A stretch of 64,000 nucleotides of DNA, from assembly GCF_900106535.1 (NCBI RefSeq), contig NZ_FNOH01000003.1, positions 496,001-560,000 on the forward strand, given 5' to 3'. A program made the translations under genes and the position numbers. Below are positions 35,693-44,900 of this stretch, one piece after another; within the stretch, counting starts at the first letter, position 1; every line of letters begins with the position of its first letter. A model generated the notes under the pieces. That model made no database searches, was not told where the DNA came from, and saw only the letters and a list, made by a program, of their open reading frames with translations. The DNA is from Myxococcus xanthus. GTDB lineage: Bacteria > Myxococcota > Myxococcia > Myxococcales > Myxococcaceae.

Positions 35693-38116
35693 TCAGCTAT
35701 CGCGCTCCCCGGACGGCCCCTTGGGGGGCACGGACGAGTCAGCGGGCGGCTCACCGTCGGTGGGAGAGGAAGCAGGCTCGCTGACCTGCGCGCCCTCCAC
35801 GAATCCAGAAGACGTCGTCGTCGCGGCACCAGGGACCACTTCGCCCGCCGAGCCGTCCGGCACGCCCGCCTGCGTCTGCCCCGAAGTCAGAGCAGCCGAT
35901 GACGTCTCCTCGGAAGGAACAGTCCCGGACACGTCTGCCTGCGTGGCGACGCCCACGGACGCGGATGCCGCTTCGCCGGAGACTGCCCCGGAACCGGCAC
36001 CATCACCCGCCGAGGCAATCGCTTCGCCCGACACGGCACCTGGGGCAGCAACCGAGCCCTCGCCACTGTCAGCGCTTGCTTCGACCGACTCGGAGACGGG
36101 AGGTGCCTCGCCTGCGCCGTTGGCAGCAGGAGACTCGACACCCGTCGCACCGGCTCCGGCAGTCGATACGCCTGTGGCACCGACAGAAGTCGCCTCTCCA
36201 GCGACGTCCCCAGCAACCGTATCTCCGCCAGCGCCCGCAGCCGAGGCTCCGGCCTCGTCAGCGGCGGCACCAACAGCCACAGCAACCAAGGCACCCGCCT
36301 CACCCGCAACCGAAGCGCCCGCCTCACCCGCGGCAGCGGCCTCTCCAGAAGCCCCCGCCTCACCAGGAGCTCCGGTGGCACCGGCCTCACCCGCGCGGCT
36401 CCCACGGCCGCGACGGCCCCGGCGACGACGGCGGCGGCGCTTGCGGTCACCCTGTGCCCCTTCGGCACCGGCCTCCGCGGGAGTTCCATCGGGACGCGCA
36501 CCACCCACGAAAGCGCTGGCGGCCTCGAGGTCCTCATCCTCCCCGTCCTCGTCGTCGCCCTCCTCATCGTCCTCGCGGCCCTGCAGAACCGGCGCGGCCG
36601 GAACTGGAGCGGCTTCATGCGCATCCCCGGCGGGAGCAGCCGAAGCCTCCTCCGTGGAAGCCCCCGCGGTGGCCTCGGCTTCACGAGCCTCACGGGCCTC
36701 GCGCGACTCACGCTCACGGCGGCGCTTCTCACGCGGACGCTCGCGCTCCGTCGGCGCCGCGGCCTCGGTGGGCTCCTCGCCCTCCCGTGCCTGCTTCTCG
36801 CGCTGACGCTCCTCGCGGCGCTTCTGGGCCTCCTCGGCGTCCAGCTTCGCGGCCTCGAAGAACTTCTCGTCGACCTCGTACAGCGCGACCTGCGTGACGG
36901 AGACGGCCGTCTCCGCTTCCAGGAACTTCTCGCCCAGCGCGTCACCGCACCAGAGCATCACCAGCGAACCATTGGCCTGCGCCTCGGTGCGCGCATCACC
37001 GCGCACGTCACCCGCGCTCACCAACAGGCCCACCTGCGCCGAGTAATGGCCCAGGTCACGCCGCAGCTCCTGCACCGACTTGCGGTCGATGCCAGGGGTG
37101 CCCTTCAGCATGCGCACCGCGTAGCGCAGCTCCACGCTGCCCTCGCGCTTGCGCGCCGTGAGCAAGGGCCCTTCCTTGGACCGCTTGGCAACCTTCAGCT
37201 CGCGGAAGCCCAGGCCGTGCATCATCTTCACGACGGACTTCTCGAACGTACCGACGTCCAGCTCGCCCAGGCGCTTGCGCAGCCCACGCGCCACGGAGCG
37301 GCGCGCGTCCTTGAGCGCGGCGCGCAGCGTGGACACCAGCGCGGCATCCGCAGGGGCCTCGCCCGCGGCAGCCGGCTTGCCCAGCACCGGACGGCCCGCC
37401 TCCAGCGGAATGCCCAGCGCCTGCGCGAACGCGGCCTGGAGCTCCAGCGGCGGGGCCTCGCTCGGGGCGCCAGCGCGCTCCAGCGACACCTCTCCAGAGT
37501 CCTTGTTGAAGGCGTACTGCGGCCGGCGGCCCGCGTCGATGCGACGCTGGTTGTCCTCCAGCAGCGCGGTGAGCACCGCCTCCACCGTGGTGTCCTCGGC
37601 GCACAGCTCCTTGACCCGGGCGTGCTCGATGATCTGCTCGGTGCGCAGCCCGATGTCCGACTCGCTGAGAATCTCGAACACCACCTCGGGCAGCGGCGGG
37701 AAGCGCTTGCGGCGACCGCCACGCTCCTCGTCCTCGTCGCGGCGGCGCTTGCGGTCGCTGCCACGGCCCGCGACCCGCACGTTGTCCGTGCGCGGCTCCG
37801 GGTGACGCTCCGGCGGACGCAGCGGCGGCAGTTCTTCTTCAGGATGCGGCTCCACCACGCCGGTTTGAGCCAGTGCCTCGACGTCCTCGGGAATCGACCA
37901 GTCAACCAGCGCGAAGGTATCCTTCGCCGTCACAAGTACCTTGCGATCCCGCGTGCGGCGCGCCATGGCTGCGAGGCGCGACAGCATCGTCACCTCAGGC
38001 GTCTTGCCCACGTGGGAGAGCAGGCTCTGCTGGATGGACTTCTCGGTAATTTCAAGGAAGTGGAGGGGACGACCTTCGCTCTCCAGGATGCGGAGCGCGG
38101 CCTCGTAGAATGTCAT
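35693..38116 (-). CDS. HARE-HTH protein with Mrr-like domain and long Ala-rich tail
   Basis: An 807-residue protein. Residues 1-75 are a HARE-HTH domain (MTFYEAALRILESEGRPLHFLEIT), with a second HARE-like unit at about 140-215. Residues about 280-400 resemble an Mrr-type restriction-endonuclease fold (FEKSVVKMMHGLGFRELKVA, VGLLVSAGDVRGDARTEA), but no clear D...ExK catalytic set is visible. A charged coiled region (about 410-480), an acidic run and an Arg-rich block (about 555-572, RKRRRRRRRGRRGRGSR) follow. The last 230 residues are almost only Ala, Gly, Ser, Glu, Val and Thr. A role in binding modified DNA or chromatin-like regulation is a family-based guess. It is divergent from the beta-propeller gene. 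Confidence 0.75.
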   Translation of the reverse strand: MTFYEAALRILESEGRPLHFLEITEKSIQQSLLSHVGKTPEVTMLSRLAAMARRTRDRKVLVTAKDTFALVDWSIPEDVEALAQTGVVEPHPEEELPPLRPPERHPEPRTDNVRVAGRGSDRKRRRDEDEERGGRRKRFPPLPEVVFEILSESDIGLRTEQIIEHARVKELCAEDTTVEAVLTALLEDNQRRIDAGRRPQYAFNKDSGEVSLERAGAPSEAPPLELQAAFAQALGIPLEAGRPVLGKPAAAGEAPADAALVSTLRAALKDARRSVARGLRKRLGELDVGTFEKSVVKMMHGLGFRELKVAKRSKEGPLLTARKREGSVELRYAVRMLKGTPGIDRKSVQELRRDLGHYSAQVGLLVSAGDVRGDARTEAQANGSLVMLWCGDALGEKFLEAETAVSVTQVALYEVDEKFFEAAKLDAEEAQKRREERQREKQAREGEEPTEAAAPTERERPREKRRRERESREAREAREAEATAGASTEEASAAPAGDAHEAAPVPAAPVLQGREDDEEGDDEDGEDEDLEAASAFVGGARPDGTPAEAGAEGAQGDRKRRRRRRRGRRGRGSRAGEAGATGAPGEAGASGEAAAAGEAGASVAGEAGALVAVAVGAAADEAGASAAGAGGDTVAGDVAGEATSVGATGVSTAGAGATGVESPAANGAGEAPPVSESVEASADSGEGSVAAPGAVSGEAIASAGDGAGSGAVSGEAASASVGVATQADVSGTVPSEETSSAALTSGQTQAGVPDGSAGEVVPGAATTTSSGFVEGAQVSEPASSPTDGEPPADSSVPPKGPSGERDS

Positions 38117-38214
38117 CGAGTATTCCCCAGGAATTCCGAACGGTTACAAAAATGTAGGTCCGTATAGGCGGCGGATGCTAGCCATCGCTAAACTGGCTTG
38201 TCAACGAACGCAAG

Positions 38215-40413
38215 ATGACCCGCATACGCATCGGACAGCGCTGGAAACGCGAACCCGCGGCTTCCCCGCTCGATTCCATCGCACTGGAATTGGACGGGGT
38301 GGACCTTCTGTCCGGGGCCGTGGAGGAGTCTCTAGCAGAAGTCGTCCCCTCCCTGGTGCGCTCAGTTGCGGAGCTCGCGGGTGGACGTCAGAAACTGGCC
38401 CAGGTCTCCCTGCCCGAGGCCCACCTGGAGCTGGTGCTCCGCCGCATGGGGCCGGAGGTGGAGCTGCTGGTGGCCAACCTCTCCCGCCCTGCCCGGCTGA
38501 TGCGCCCGCCCGTCCGGGTGGAGTTGGAGGAACTGGTGGAGGCGGTCCGGGAGGCAGGCGAGCGATTCCTCGCCGACGTCACCCGGGCTGGGCCCAAGGC
38601 GCTCGCCACCACCGTGGGGCAGGCCCTCAAGGAGCCGCTGAAAGGCCTGAACCGGCCCGCCCGTCCACCTGACGAGGCGCCGGCCCGGCCCGTCACCCGG
38701 CGCGTGGAGCCCACGGAAGTCCCAGGCTTCGGCTTCGAACTCAGGGATGCCGGAGCTCCCATGAGCCGTGGCGCCGCGCGAGGAACGGCCGGACTGCTTG
38801 CGCCCCTGCTGGCAGCGGGCGAGGTCTGGCTGTCGCTGCCCGGCAAGCCCGAGGCCTGGCGCGTCCCCAGCCCGCCGTTCCTGACGGCGCTGGAGCTGTC
38901 GCGACTGGCGGTGGAGCTGGCGCGCGCGGTGGAGCTGGGCGAAAGCCGCTTCGAACTGGCCCCCGCGGGCGCGAAGCCTTCGCTCCTGGTCGACCTGAAG
39001 ACGGGCCAGGCGAAGGCGGGACGCACCGGGACGCCCTTCCCGCTCACGGGCACCGTGCTCGCCGCCGCCCTCTTCCACCTGGGCGAGTCCCTGGCCGCGG
39101 CCTTCGCGGAAGCGGACCACGCGCTGGTGGCCAACCCGTACCGAATGGAGCTGGCGGAGCGCTGCCGCGAGGGCCTTTCGCACCTGCGAGGCCCCGTGCA
39201 GCCCCCCGAGGCCAAGGGCGCGGCCCGCGAGAAGAAGGCCCGGGCCACGGGCCAGGGCACGTCACGGCCGTTGAAGGTCCCCGGCCGCTTGCGCCGGCTG
39301 CGCTTCGCGAAGCTGTGGGAGAAGCGCGGTCTGCCGGACGCGGAGGAATCGCGGCTGCTGCTTGGCCGGCACGGACCGGTGTACTGCGCGCCGCACCTGG
39401 CCTCCGCGTTCTCCCGAAAGGACGGAGAACTGCTGTGGAGGCGCGCCGCGGCGCTGGGTGTGGCCGCGTCGGCGGATGGCCACGCGGTGGCGGCGGACAT
39501 CGCGCGCGTCTACGGCTTCACGGGCCGGGGCGGTGGCGCGCGCTGGCTGCATGACCACGACGGAATCCCGCTGGGCCCGCTGCTGCTGCGCAAGGACGGC
39601 CTGCTGCTCACCTTGTCCGAGGACCGCACCGTCGTGGCCTTCGCGGAGGCCACGGGCCGCGAGGTCTGGCGCCTGGCGCCGCCGCGCACCCAGCGCAGCT
39701 GGCTGGCCACCCAGGGACACCGCGCGCTGGTGGGCACGGACTCGGGCTACCTCTATGGGCTCGACCTGGAGGATGGACAGGTGCGCTACCGCATGCGCGC
39801 GCCCATGCCGTTCCACGGGCCCCCGGTGGCCTGGGGCCGGCGATTCCTGGCCATGCTGGGCCGCGGCTCGCACTGGGCCGTGCTGCTCGCGGACGCGCAC
39901 ACCGGCGAATCCGTGTGGACGTATGAGCCGGACCTGTCCCACCTGTCCGCGCCGTTGCCCGTGGGCTCACGGGTGTTCATCGCCGGAGAGCGCGAGCGCG
40001 AAGGCATGCTGCTCTGCCTGGACACGAAGGGCCGGCGCCTCTGGGAGCGCCCGCTCAACCTGGGCCCTGGCCCCTTTGCGTTGGCGTCCCTCCCCCGCGC
40101 GGTCGTGGTGACGAGCGCCTCGGGCGCCGCCACCCGGGTGGCCGCATCCGGCACGGTGGACTGGCGCGTGGGCGCCGCGGGCGAGCCGCTCATCAGCGCG
40201 CTCCCCGCCCATACCGCGCGCGACATCACGCTGGTGCCGGGGGAGCGCGTCCGCGCCGTGGACCCCCGCGGCGGGCAGGTGCTCGCGGAGGTCCAGGCCG
40301 GCGTCGGGCTCGTCGCGCTCCAGGCCGACGTGCGCCTCAACCTCTACTTCCTGGACGACGCCGGCACGCTGTCCGCGTACCGGCTCGGCTCTCACTTCAC
40401 GGTGGTGGAGTAA
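38215..40413 (+). CDS. PQQ-like beta-propeller protein with novel N-terminal region
   Basis: A 732-residue protein without a signal peptide. Residues about 385-732 form a PQQ-binding-like/outer-membrane-assembly-type propeller, seen as repeated GREVWRLAPP, GLDLEDGQVRYRM, ADAHTGESVWTYEP and CLDTKGRRLWERP blades. The first 375 residues are Leu/Ala/Glu-rich and are not recognised. Without export signals it is probably a cytosolic scaffold rather than a PQQ dehydrogenase. It starts 98 bp from the divergent HARE-HTH gene. Confidence 0.7.
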   Translation: MTRIRIGQRWKREPAASPLDSIALELDGVDLLSGAVEESLAEVVPSLVRSVAELAGGRQKLAQVSLPEAHLELVLRRMGPEVELLVANLSRPARLMRPPVRVELEELVEAVREAGERFLADVTRAGPKALATTVGQALKEPLKGLNRPARPPDEAPARPVTRRVEPTEVPGFGFELRDAGAPMSRGAARGTAGLLAPLLAAGEVWLSLPGKPEAWRVPSPPFLTALELSRLAVELARAVELGESRFELAPAGAKPSLLVDLKTGQAKAGRTGTPFPLTGTVLAAALFHLGESLAAAFAEADHALVANPYRMELAERCREGLSHLRGPVQPPEAKGAAREKKARATGQGTSRPLKVPGRLRRLRFAKLWEKRGLPDAEESRLLLGRHGPVYCAPHLASAFSRKDGELLWRRAAALGVAASADGHAVAADIARVYGFTGRGGGARWLHDHDGIPLGPLLLRKDGLLLTLSEDRTVVAFAEATGREVWRLAPPRTQRSWLATQGHRALVGTDSGYLYGLDLEDGQVRYRMRAPMPFHGPPVAWGRRFLAMLGRGSHWAVLLADAHTGESVWTYEPDLSHLSAPLPVGSRVFIAGEREREGMLLCLDTKGRRLWERPLNLGPGPFALASLPRAVVVTSASGAATRVAASGTVDWRVGAAGEPLISALPAHTARDITLVPGERVRAVDPRGGQVLAEVQAGVGLVALQADVRLNLYFLDDAGTLSAYRLGSHFTVVE

Positions 40414-40426
40414 CCCCCGCGAAGGC

Positions 40427-41341
40427 CTAGTTGGCCGCGGCCTTCGACGGGTCGATCTCCTCCTCGGGCCGCTCTTCCTGGGTGGCGCCCTCCCAGGTCT
40501 CGCCAGCGCCGAGCTTCCATTCCGACGGCACGTCCAGCTTCCACACGTAGGTGGACGCCGCGGTGCCGCCCGACGCCGCGCTGGAGGAGAGGTTGATGGT
40601 CATCTCCACCTTCGCCACCTCGTTCGGGAGCAGGTCCAGGTCGTAATGGCCCAGCATCATCTGCGGGGGGAACGCCCGGACGAAGCGCTCCGGGTGGTCA
40701 ATCTTCATGGACGGGTCGGCGCCGCGCATCTCGCCCAGCAGCTTCCCCTTCGCGTCCGTGAGCTTCCACACCGTGTCGAACGTTGCGCTGGTAACCATCT
40801 TCAGCACCTTGCCGTCATCCTTGAGCACGCGCTGCGCGCCCCACACCGCCAACTGCAGGCGGATCTGCGGCTTGCCCAGCACCATCACCACGTCGGAGGA
40901 GATGATGTCCAGGCGCATGCCCTTGTCCGTGGCCGACCACACCGGGCGGTAACGGCCCTCGCGCAGGCTGTCGAACGTCTTGCGCGTGTACTCGTAGAAG
41001 GCCTTGCGGTCCTTGGCGCGGTCATCCTTCGCGCCACTCTCCTCGCGCTTCTCCAGCTCCAGGAGGTAGTCGTCGAACTTCGTGTTCCCCTTGAAACGCG
41101 TCAGGTGCGCATCCACCTGCTCGAAGTAGTTCTTGAAGAAGGGCTTCAACTCATCACGGTAGCTGGCCTCGTCCGGGTTGGCGCGCATCCAGCCCACGCG
41201 TTCGAGGTACTCCGCTTGAATCCGTTGCTGATCCGCATCCCGCTGAGCCTCCAGCGCGCGACCGCTCGCGCTGCGATAGCTCATGACGGCGGCCAGCAGC
41301 ACACCCGCGACGATGACGATGACTCCGAAGTAGCGCTTCAC
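40427..41341 (-). CDS. Membrane-anchored protein of unknown function
   Basis: A 304-residue protein starting at GTG 41341, with AGGAGA about 8 bp upstream. A single N-terminal hydrophobic helix (KRYFGVIVIVAGVLLAAVMSY) anchors it, probably with the rest outside the cytoplasm. The soluble part has a helical segment (QRDADQQRIQAEYLERVGWMRANPDE) followed by beta-rich sequence (RPVWSATDKGMRLDIISSDVV) and an acidic C-terminus. No family is recognised. Its stop is 14 bp from that of the convergent beta-propeller gene. Confidence 0.75.
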   Translation of the reverse strand: MKRYFGVIVIVAGVLLAAVMSYRSASGRALEAQRDADQQRIQAEYLERVGWMRANPDEASYRDELKPFFKNYFEQVDAHLTRFKGNTKFDDYLLELEKREESGAKDDRAKDRKAFYEYTRKTFDSLREGRYRPVWSATDKGMRLDIISSDVVMVLGKPQIRLQLAVWGAQRVLKDDGKVLKMVTSATFDTVWKLTDAKGKLLGEMRGADPSMKIDHPERFVRAFPPQMMLGHYDLDLLPNEVAKVEMTINLSSSAASGGTAASTYVWKLDVPSEWKLGAGETWEGATQEERPEEEIDPSKAAAN

Positions 41342-41392
41342 GCGGCAGTCTCCTGTGCCTTTGTCCCGGCAGTGATATGAAAAATCCCCAAC

Positions 41393-42424
41393 GTGATCCA
41401 GGCCACCGGGACCCACCTGTTCACCACGCCCCTTCCCTTGGAGGAAGGAGAGCTGCTGGGCAATCCCCAGGTGGCGTGGGCGGCCTATGGAGAACCATCA
41501 GACGGCAAAGCGGTGGTGTTGCTGCACGACCTCGCGCATTCGCACCTCGCGTTGGGCCCGCCTGAGGACTCGGCATACCAGCCCTCCGGCTGGGGACGCG
41601 CCCTGGTGGGGACGAACCTCGCGTTGGATCCCGCCATTACCCCCGTCTTCTCTCCCGGGTTGCTCGGCAGCCCTTTCGGCAGCACGTCGCCCGCGACGGT
41701 GAATCCCGCGTCAGGTGAACGCTGGGGGCTCGAGCTGCCGCCGCTCACGGTGCAGGACATGGCTCGCGCCGTGTCGGCCACGCTGCGCGCGCGGGGACTG
41801 ACGAAGGTGCGCGCGCTGGTGGGCGTGGGCCTGGGCGCCCATGTGGCGCTGCGACTGGCGTCACTGTTCCCCGACCTGGCCGAGGGCGTGGTGGCCATCG
41901 GCGCGGCGCGCGCGCTGCCCGAAGGCGTGCGCGAGAAGCTGGGCCTGTCCTGGCAGGTGCTGCGCGCGGACCCGGACTACCGGGACGGCCTCTACGCGCT
42001 GGATGCGCCGCCGCGAAAGACGATGCGCAAGCTGCGCCTGGACTTCCTGAAGCTGCTCTGCGGGCGTGAGTTCCTGGCCTCCGTGTACCCGGCCCCCGAA
42101 GCGGCCCGCGCCGCGCTGGAGGCGGAAGCGGATGCCTTCGCGGACGCCTTCGACGCGGTGTCCTGGGCGTCGCTGTGCTCGGCGTATGCGGGCAGCGACG
42201 TGTCGGACGGCTTCTCGCGAATCCGTGCGCGGGTGCTCCTGGTGACGGGGACGTCGGATGCCATGGCCCCGGTGAACCGGGTGCGTGACACCTACCACCT
42301 GCTGAGCGCCGCGGGCGTGAGCGCCCGTTTCCTCGAGCTGCCGGGGCCCGGGGACCACGCAGCACTGCTCCAGGACGCGGAGCGGCTCCATGCCCCGCTG
42401 AGCGACTTCCTGCGGCGGTGCTGA
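41393..42424 (+). CDS. Alpha/beta hydrolase-fold protein, MetX-like, without nucleophile Ser
   Basis: A 343-residue member of the homoserine O-acetyltransferase/esterase branch. GSPFGSTSPATVNPASG, LELPPLTVQDMARAV and VRALVGVGLGAH line up with MetX segments, and late TGTSDAM and GDHAAL supply the expected Asp and His. The nucleophile elbow, GxSxG in active enzymes, reads GVGLG with Gly146 at the serine position, so classical acyltransfer seems impossible. It may be a pseudoenzyme or use another mechanism. GTG 41393 is the start; no strong ribosome site. Its stop codon directly abuts that of the convergent uridine kinase gene. Confidence 0.75.
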   Translation: MIQATGTHLFTTPLPLEEGELLGNPQVAWAAYGEPSDGKAVVLLHDLAHSHLALGPPEDSAYQPSGWGRALVGTNLALDPAITPVFSPGLLGSPFGSTSPATVNPASGERWGLELPPLTVQDMARAVSATLRARGLTKVRALVGVGLGAHVALRLASLFPDLAEGVVAIGAARALPEGVREKLGLSWQVLRADPDYRDGLYALDAPPRKTMRKLRLDFLKLLCGREFLASVYPAPEAARAALEAEADAFADAFDAVSWASLCSAYAGSDVSDGFSRIRARVLLVTGTSDAMAPVNRVRDTYHLLSAAGVSARFLELPGPGDHAALLQDAERLHAPLSDFLRRC

Positions 42425-43060
42425 CTAGTCCCGATTCACGGCGCCAGAGAGCTTGCCGCGAAGCGCGCCCACCAGCATGCCGATGGCAATCTCGTTGTTG
42501 CCGCCGTGCGGGATGATGATGTCCGCGAAGTGCTTGGACGGCTCCACGAAGCCCATGTGCATGGGCCGCACGTGGCGCAGGTACTGGCTCACCACGTGGT
42601 CGAAGTCGCGGCCACGGTCCTTGATGTCGCGGGTGAGGCGCCGGAGGATGCGAAGGTCGTCGTCCGCGTCGACGTAGATCTTCACGTCCATCTCATCCCG
42701 GACCTCCTTCATGTGGAGCACCAGGATGCCCTCGATGAGGATGATGTCGCCGGGGTCCACTTTCTTCGTCTGCGGCGTACGCGACGAAGTGACGAAGTCG
42801 TAGACGGGCTTCTGGATGGGCTGCCCGGACTTCAGCGCTTGCAGGTGCTGAACCAGCAGCTCTCTGTCGAAGGCATCCGGGTGGTCGAAGTTCACCTCAC
42901 GCCTGTCCGCCAGCGGAAGGTCCTTCAAGTCCCGGTAGTATGAATCCTGATCGATGAAGGCCACGCGGCAATCGGCCAATGCCTCGCGTACCTTGCGGGC
43001 AACGGTGGTCTTGCCGGACGCGGTGCCGCCCGCGATTCCGACGACGAGGGGGGACGCCAT
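42425..43060 (-). CDS. udk: Uridine kinase
   Basis: A 211-residue P-loop kinase that phosphorylates uridine and cytidine in pyrimidine salvage. Key parts are the Walker A GIAGGTASGKTT, IDQDSYYRDL, NFDHPDAFD, PVYDFVTSSRT, the ILIEGILVLH Walker B region and the RRLTRDIKDRGRD lid. Length fits the family. ATG 43060 (MASPLVVGIAGG) is preferred over the longer frame. Confidence 0.95.
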   Translation of the reverse strand: MASPLVVGIAGGTASGKTTVARKVREALADCRVAFIDQDSYYRDLKDLPLADRREVNFDHPDAFDRELLVQHLQALKSGQPIQKPVYDFVTSSRTPQTKKVDPGDIILIEGILVLHMKEVRDEMDVKIYVDADDDLRILRRLTRDIKDRGRDFDHVVSQYLRHVRPMHMGFVEPSKHFADIIIPHGGNNEIAIGMLVGALRGKLSGAVNRD

Positions 43061-43129
43061 GTGGGCGCGACGTATCTTACCAGGACGACCAGCGCAAGGG
43101 TTCGGTCCAATCCCGGACAATTCTTCCCG

Positions 43130-44782
43130 CTATCCCTGGCGGATCAGCCCTCGCGCCCTCGCCGCCTCCAACAACCCAGGGGCGACCTCCGCCTCGACCA
43201 TGGGCCGCACAGCGAGCATTCCCAGGAATTCCCCCAAGGCCGGGGGCACTGACATCACCTCCGGTCCTCCTGCCCTGCGCCGAGCGACGAAGGACCAGGG
43301 CCCCGGGCCCGGCCGGCGCGCCACCTGGTTCAGCGAATCCAGGCCGGACAGCTCCAACGTGCCACACGCCCACGCACGGGCCGTGAGGTGCCGGCGCACG
43401 GCTCGGGCGGAATGGACCAGCTCGGACAGGTCCACGGGAAGCGACCCGACCCGCACGTCCTCCATCAACCCCACCTGCCCCGGCGCGGGCGCGGGCACCC
43501 GCCGCGTGAACAGCGACGGCAGCAGCATCTCCAGCGTCAGCGCCGCCGATGCCCCCTCATCCGGTGACTCGCGCAGGCGGCGCATGGCCCAGGACGCGAA
43601 GGACTGACCGGGCGTCCGCGCCACGGAGTCGAAGAGCTTCCGGTACTCCTTCGAGCCGGTGAAGGCCGCCAGCCCCTCCCGCGTGCCCGCGAGCAACAAC
43701 CGGGTGAGTGGCCAATCGCGGTCCAGGACCTCCGCGACCACGGCCAGGCGGAAGTCCTGGTCCGCCAGCGTGCCCGCTTCGTCCTCCACGGAGGCCGCGG
43801 GCGCAGCGGCGTAACCGGCGTCGAACAAGGCCCAGGGCTGGCTGTCCTCCGTGAGTGGAGGCACGGCCGCGACAGCCGCCGGGACGCGCCACGTCAGCGG
43901 CGGGCGCGCTCCCGCGGGCACCCACTGGCGCAGGCGGCGCAAGGACATCCGGGCGACCTCGGGCGGGTGGCCATCCCCCTCGAAGGTGACGGCGCGCAGC
44001 GCTGGGCAGCGCGGAATCAACGAGGCCAGCAGGTCGAACAGCTCCTCGCGCACCGGCTGCGTGTGGTCATCCACGTAGAAGCTGCGCGGCCCCCGGTGCG
44101 TCACCACGCCTCCGGCGATGTGCAGCTCGATGACCTGGTCGAGCGGAAAGCCGTCCAGCCCCGTCTGCAGCGGCAGGCCGGCGGAGAGTTGATGGCTGAG
44201 CAGGTGCCCCAGGTCGAGCAGCAGCGGCGCCCCGGTGCGCGCGTGCAGCTTCGCCATGAAGTCGAGCACATGCCACTGCCCGCGCCGCGCGAGCACCGCG
44301 GGGTTCTCCAGCGCGAGCGGCACGGACAGGTGTTGCTGGACATGGAGCGCGTGGGACACGCACGCCTCCAGGCCCGCTTCGTTGAAGGGCGGCGTGAAGT
44401 AGAGGTAGCCCGGGAAGGGCTGCCCATCCACGTGCCACCAGCCCACGTCGTTGCCCACCCAGGGGCTCTCCACCGCGCGCGCGTGGGCGTCCAAATCCCT
44501 CAAGGCCTGGACGGGCTCCAGCGCGGGGCCCCAGAGGTTGAGGTGGACGGGATGGAAGAGCACCGGGACGTCCTGGCGACGGCGCCACATCTCCGGGAAC
44601 AGCGAGGCGTGCGCCTTCGACTCTTCCAAGGAGAGCGGCGCGCTGTACTCCACGTAGTCGAAGAGGCCCGGTGACTCATCCAGCAAGCGGTAGGGCTGCG
44701 GCACGTCCGCCACGCTCAGATTGCTGCTCAACCCCAGGCCCCGCCAGGGCAGCGTCCACGTCTCGGAAACCACATGCGTCAT
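43130..44782 (-). CDS. DUF692 (MNIO-type) protein with extra C-terminal domain
   Basis: A 550-residue protein starting at ATG 44782 (MTHVVSETWTLPW). Residues 1-300 are a DUF692 TIM-barrel: FHPVHLNLWG (about 74), NDVGWWHVDGQPFPGYL, LENPAV, LLLDLGHLLSHQ, ELHIAGG (about 217) and DDHTQPV (about 236), positions that supply His/Asp/Glu metal ligands in multinuclear iron oxidases. Known relatives (MbnB, BufB families) modify cysteines or other residues of ribosomal peptides with a partner protein. The C-terminal 250 residues are not recognised and could be a fused partner or substrate-binding module. No precursor peptide gene is evident next to it. Confidence 0.75.
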   Translation of the reverse strand: MTHVVSETWTLPWRGLGLSSNLSVADVPQPYRLLDESPGLFDYVEYSAPLSLEESKAHASLFPEMWRRRQDVPVLFHPVHLNLWGPALEPVQALRDLDAHARAVESPWVGNDVGWWHVDGQPFPGYLYFTPPFNEAGLEACVSHALHVQQHLSVPLALENPAVLARRGQWHVLDFMAKLHARTGAPLLLDLGHLLSHQLSAGLPLQTGLDGFPLDQVIELHIAGGVVTHRGPRSFYVDDHTQPVREELFDLLASLIPRCPALRAVTFEGDGHPPEVARMSLRRLRQWVPAGARPPLTWRVPAAVAAVPPLTEDSQPWALFDAGYAAAPAASVEDEAGTLADQDFRLAVVAEVLDRDWPLTRLLLAGTREGLAAFTGSKEYRKLFDSVARTPGQSFASWAMRRLRESPDEGASAALTLEMLLPSLFTRRVPAPAPGQVGLMEDVRVGSLPVDLSELVHSARAVRRHLTARAWACGTLELSGLDSLNQVARRPGPGPWSFVARRRAGGPEVMSVPPALGEFLGMLAVRPMVEAEVAPGLLEAARARGLIRQG

Positions 44783-44900
44783 GCGCTCAACGTAGACGCG
44801 CCCCGCGTCCACCGCCACCCGCGACTGCCGGGCAGTGGCGCGATGAGCGCTCCCGAGGTCGGGTATGCTCGCCGATTCCCTTCCCCCCCCAGGAGCCGCG

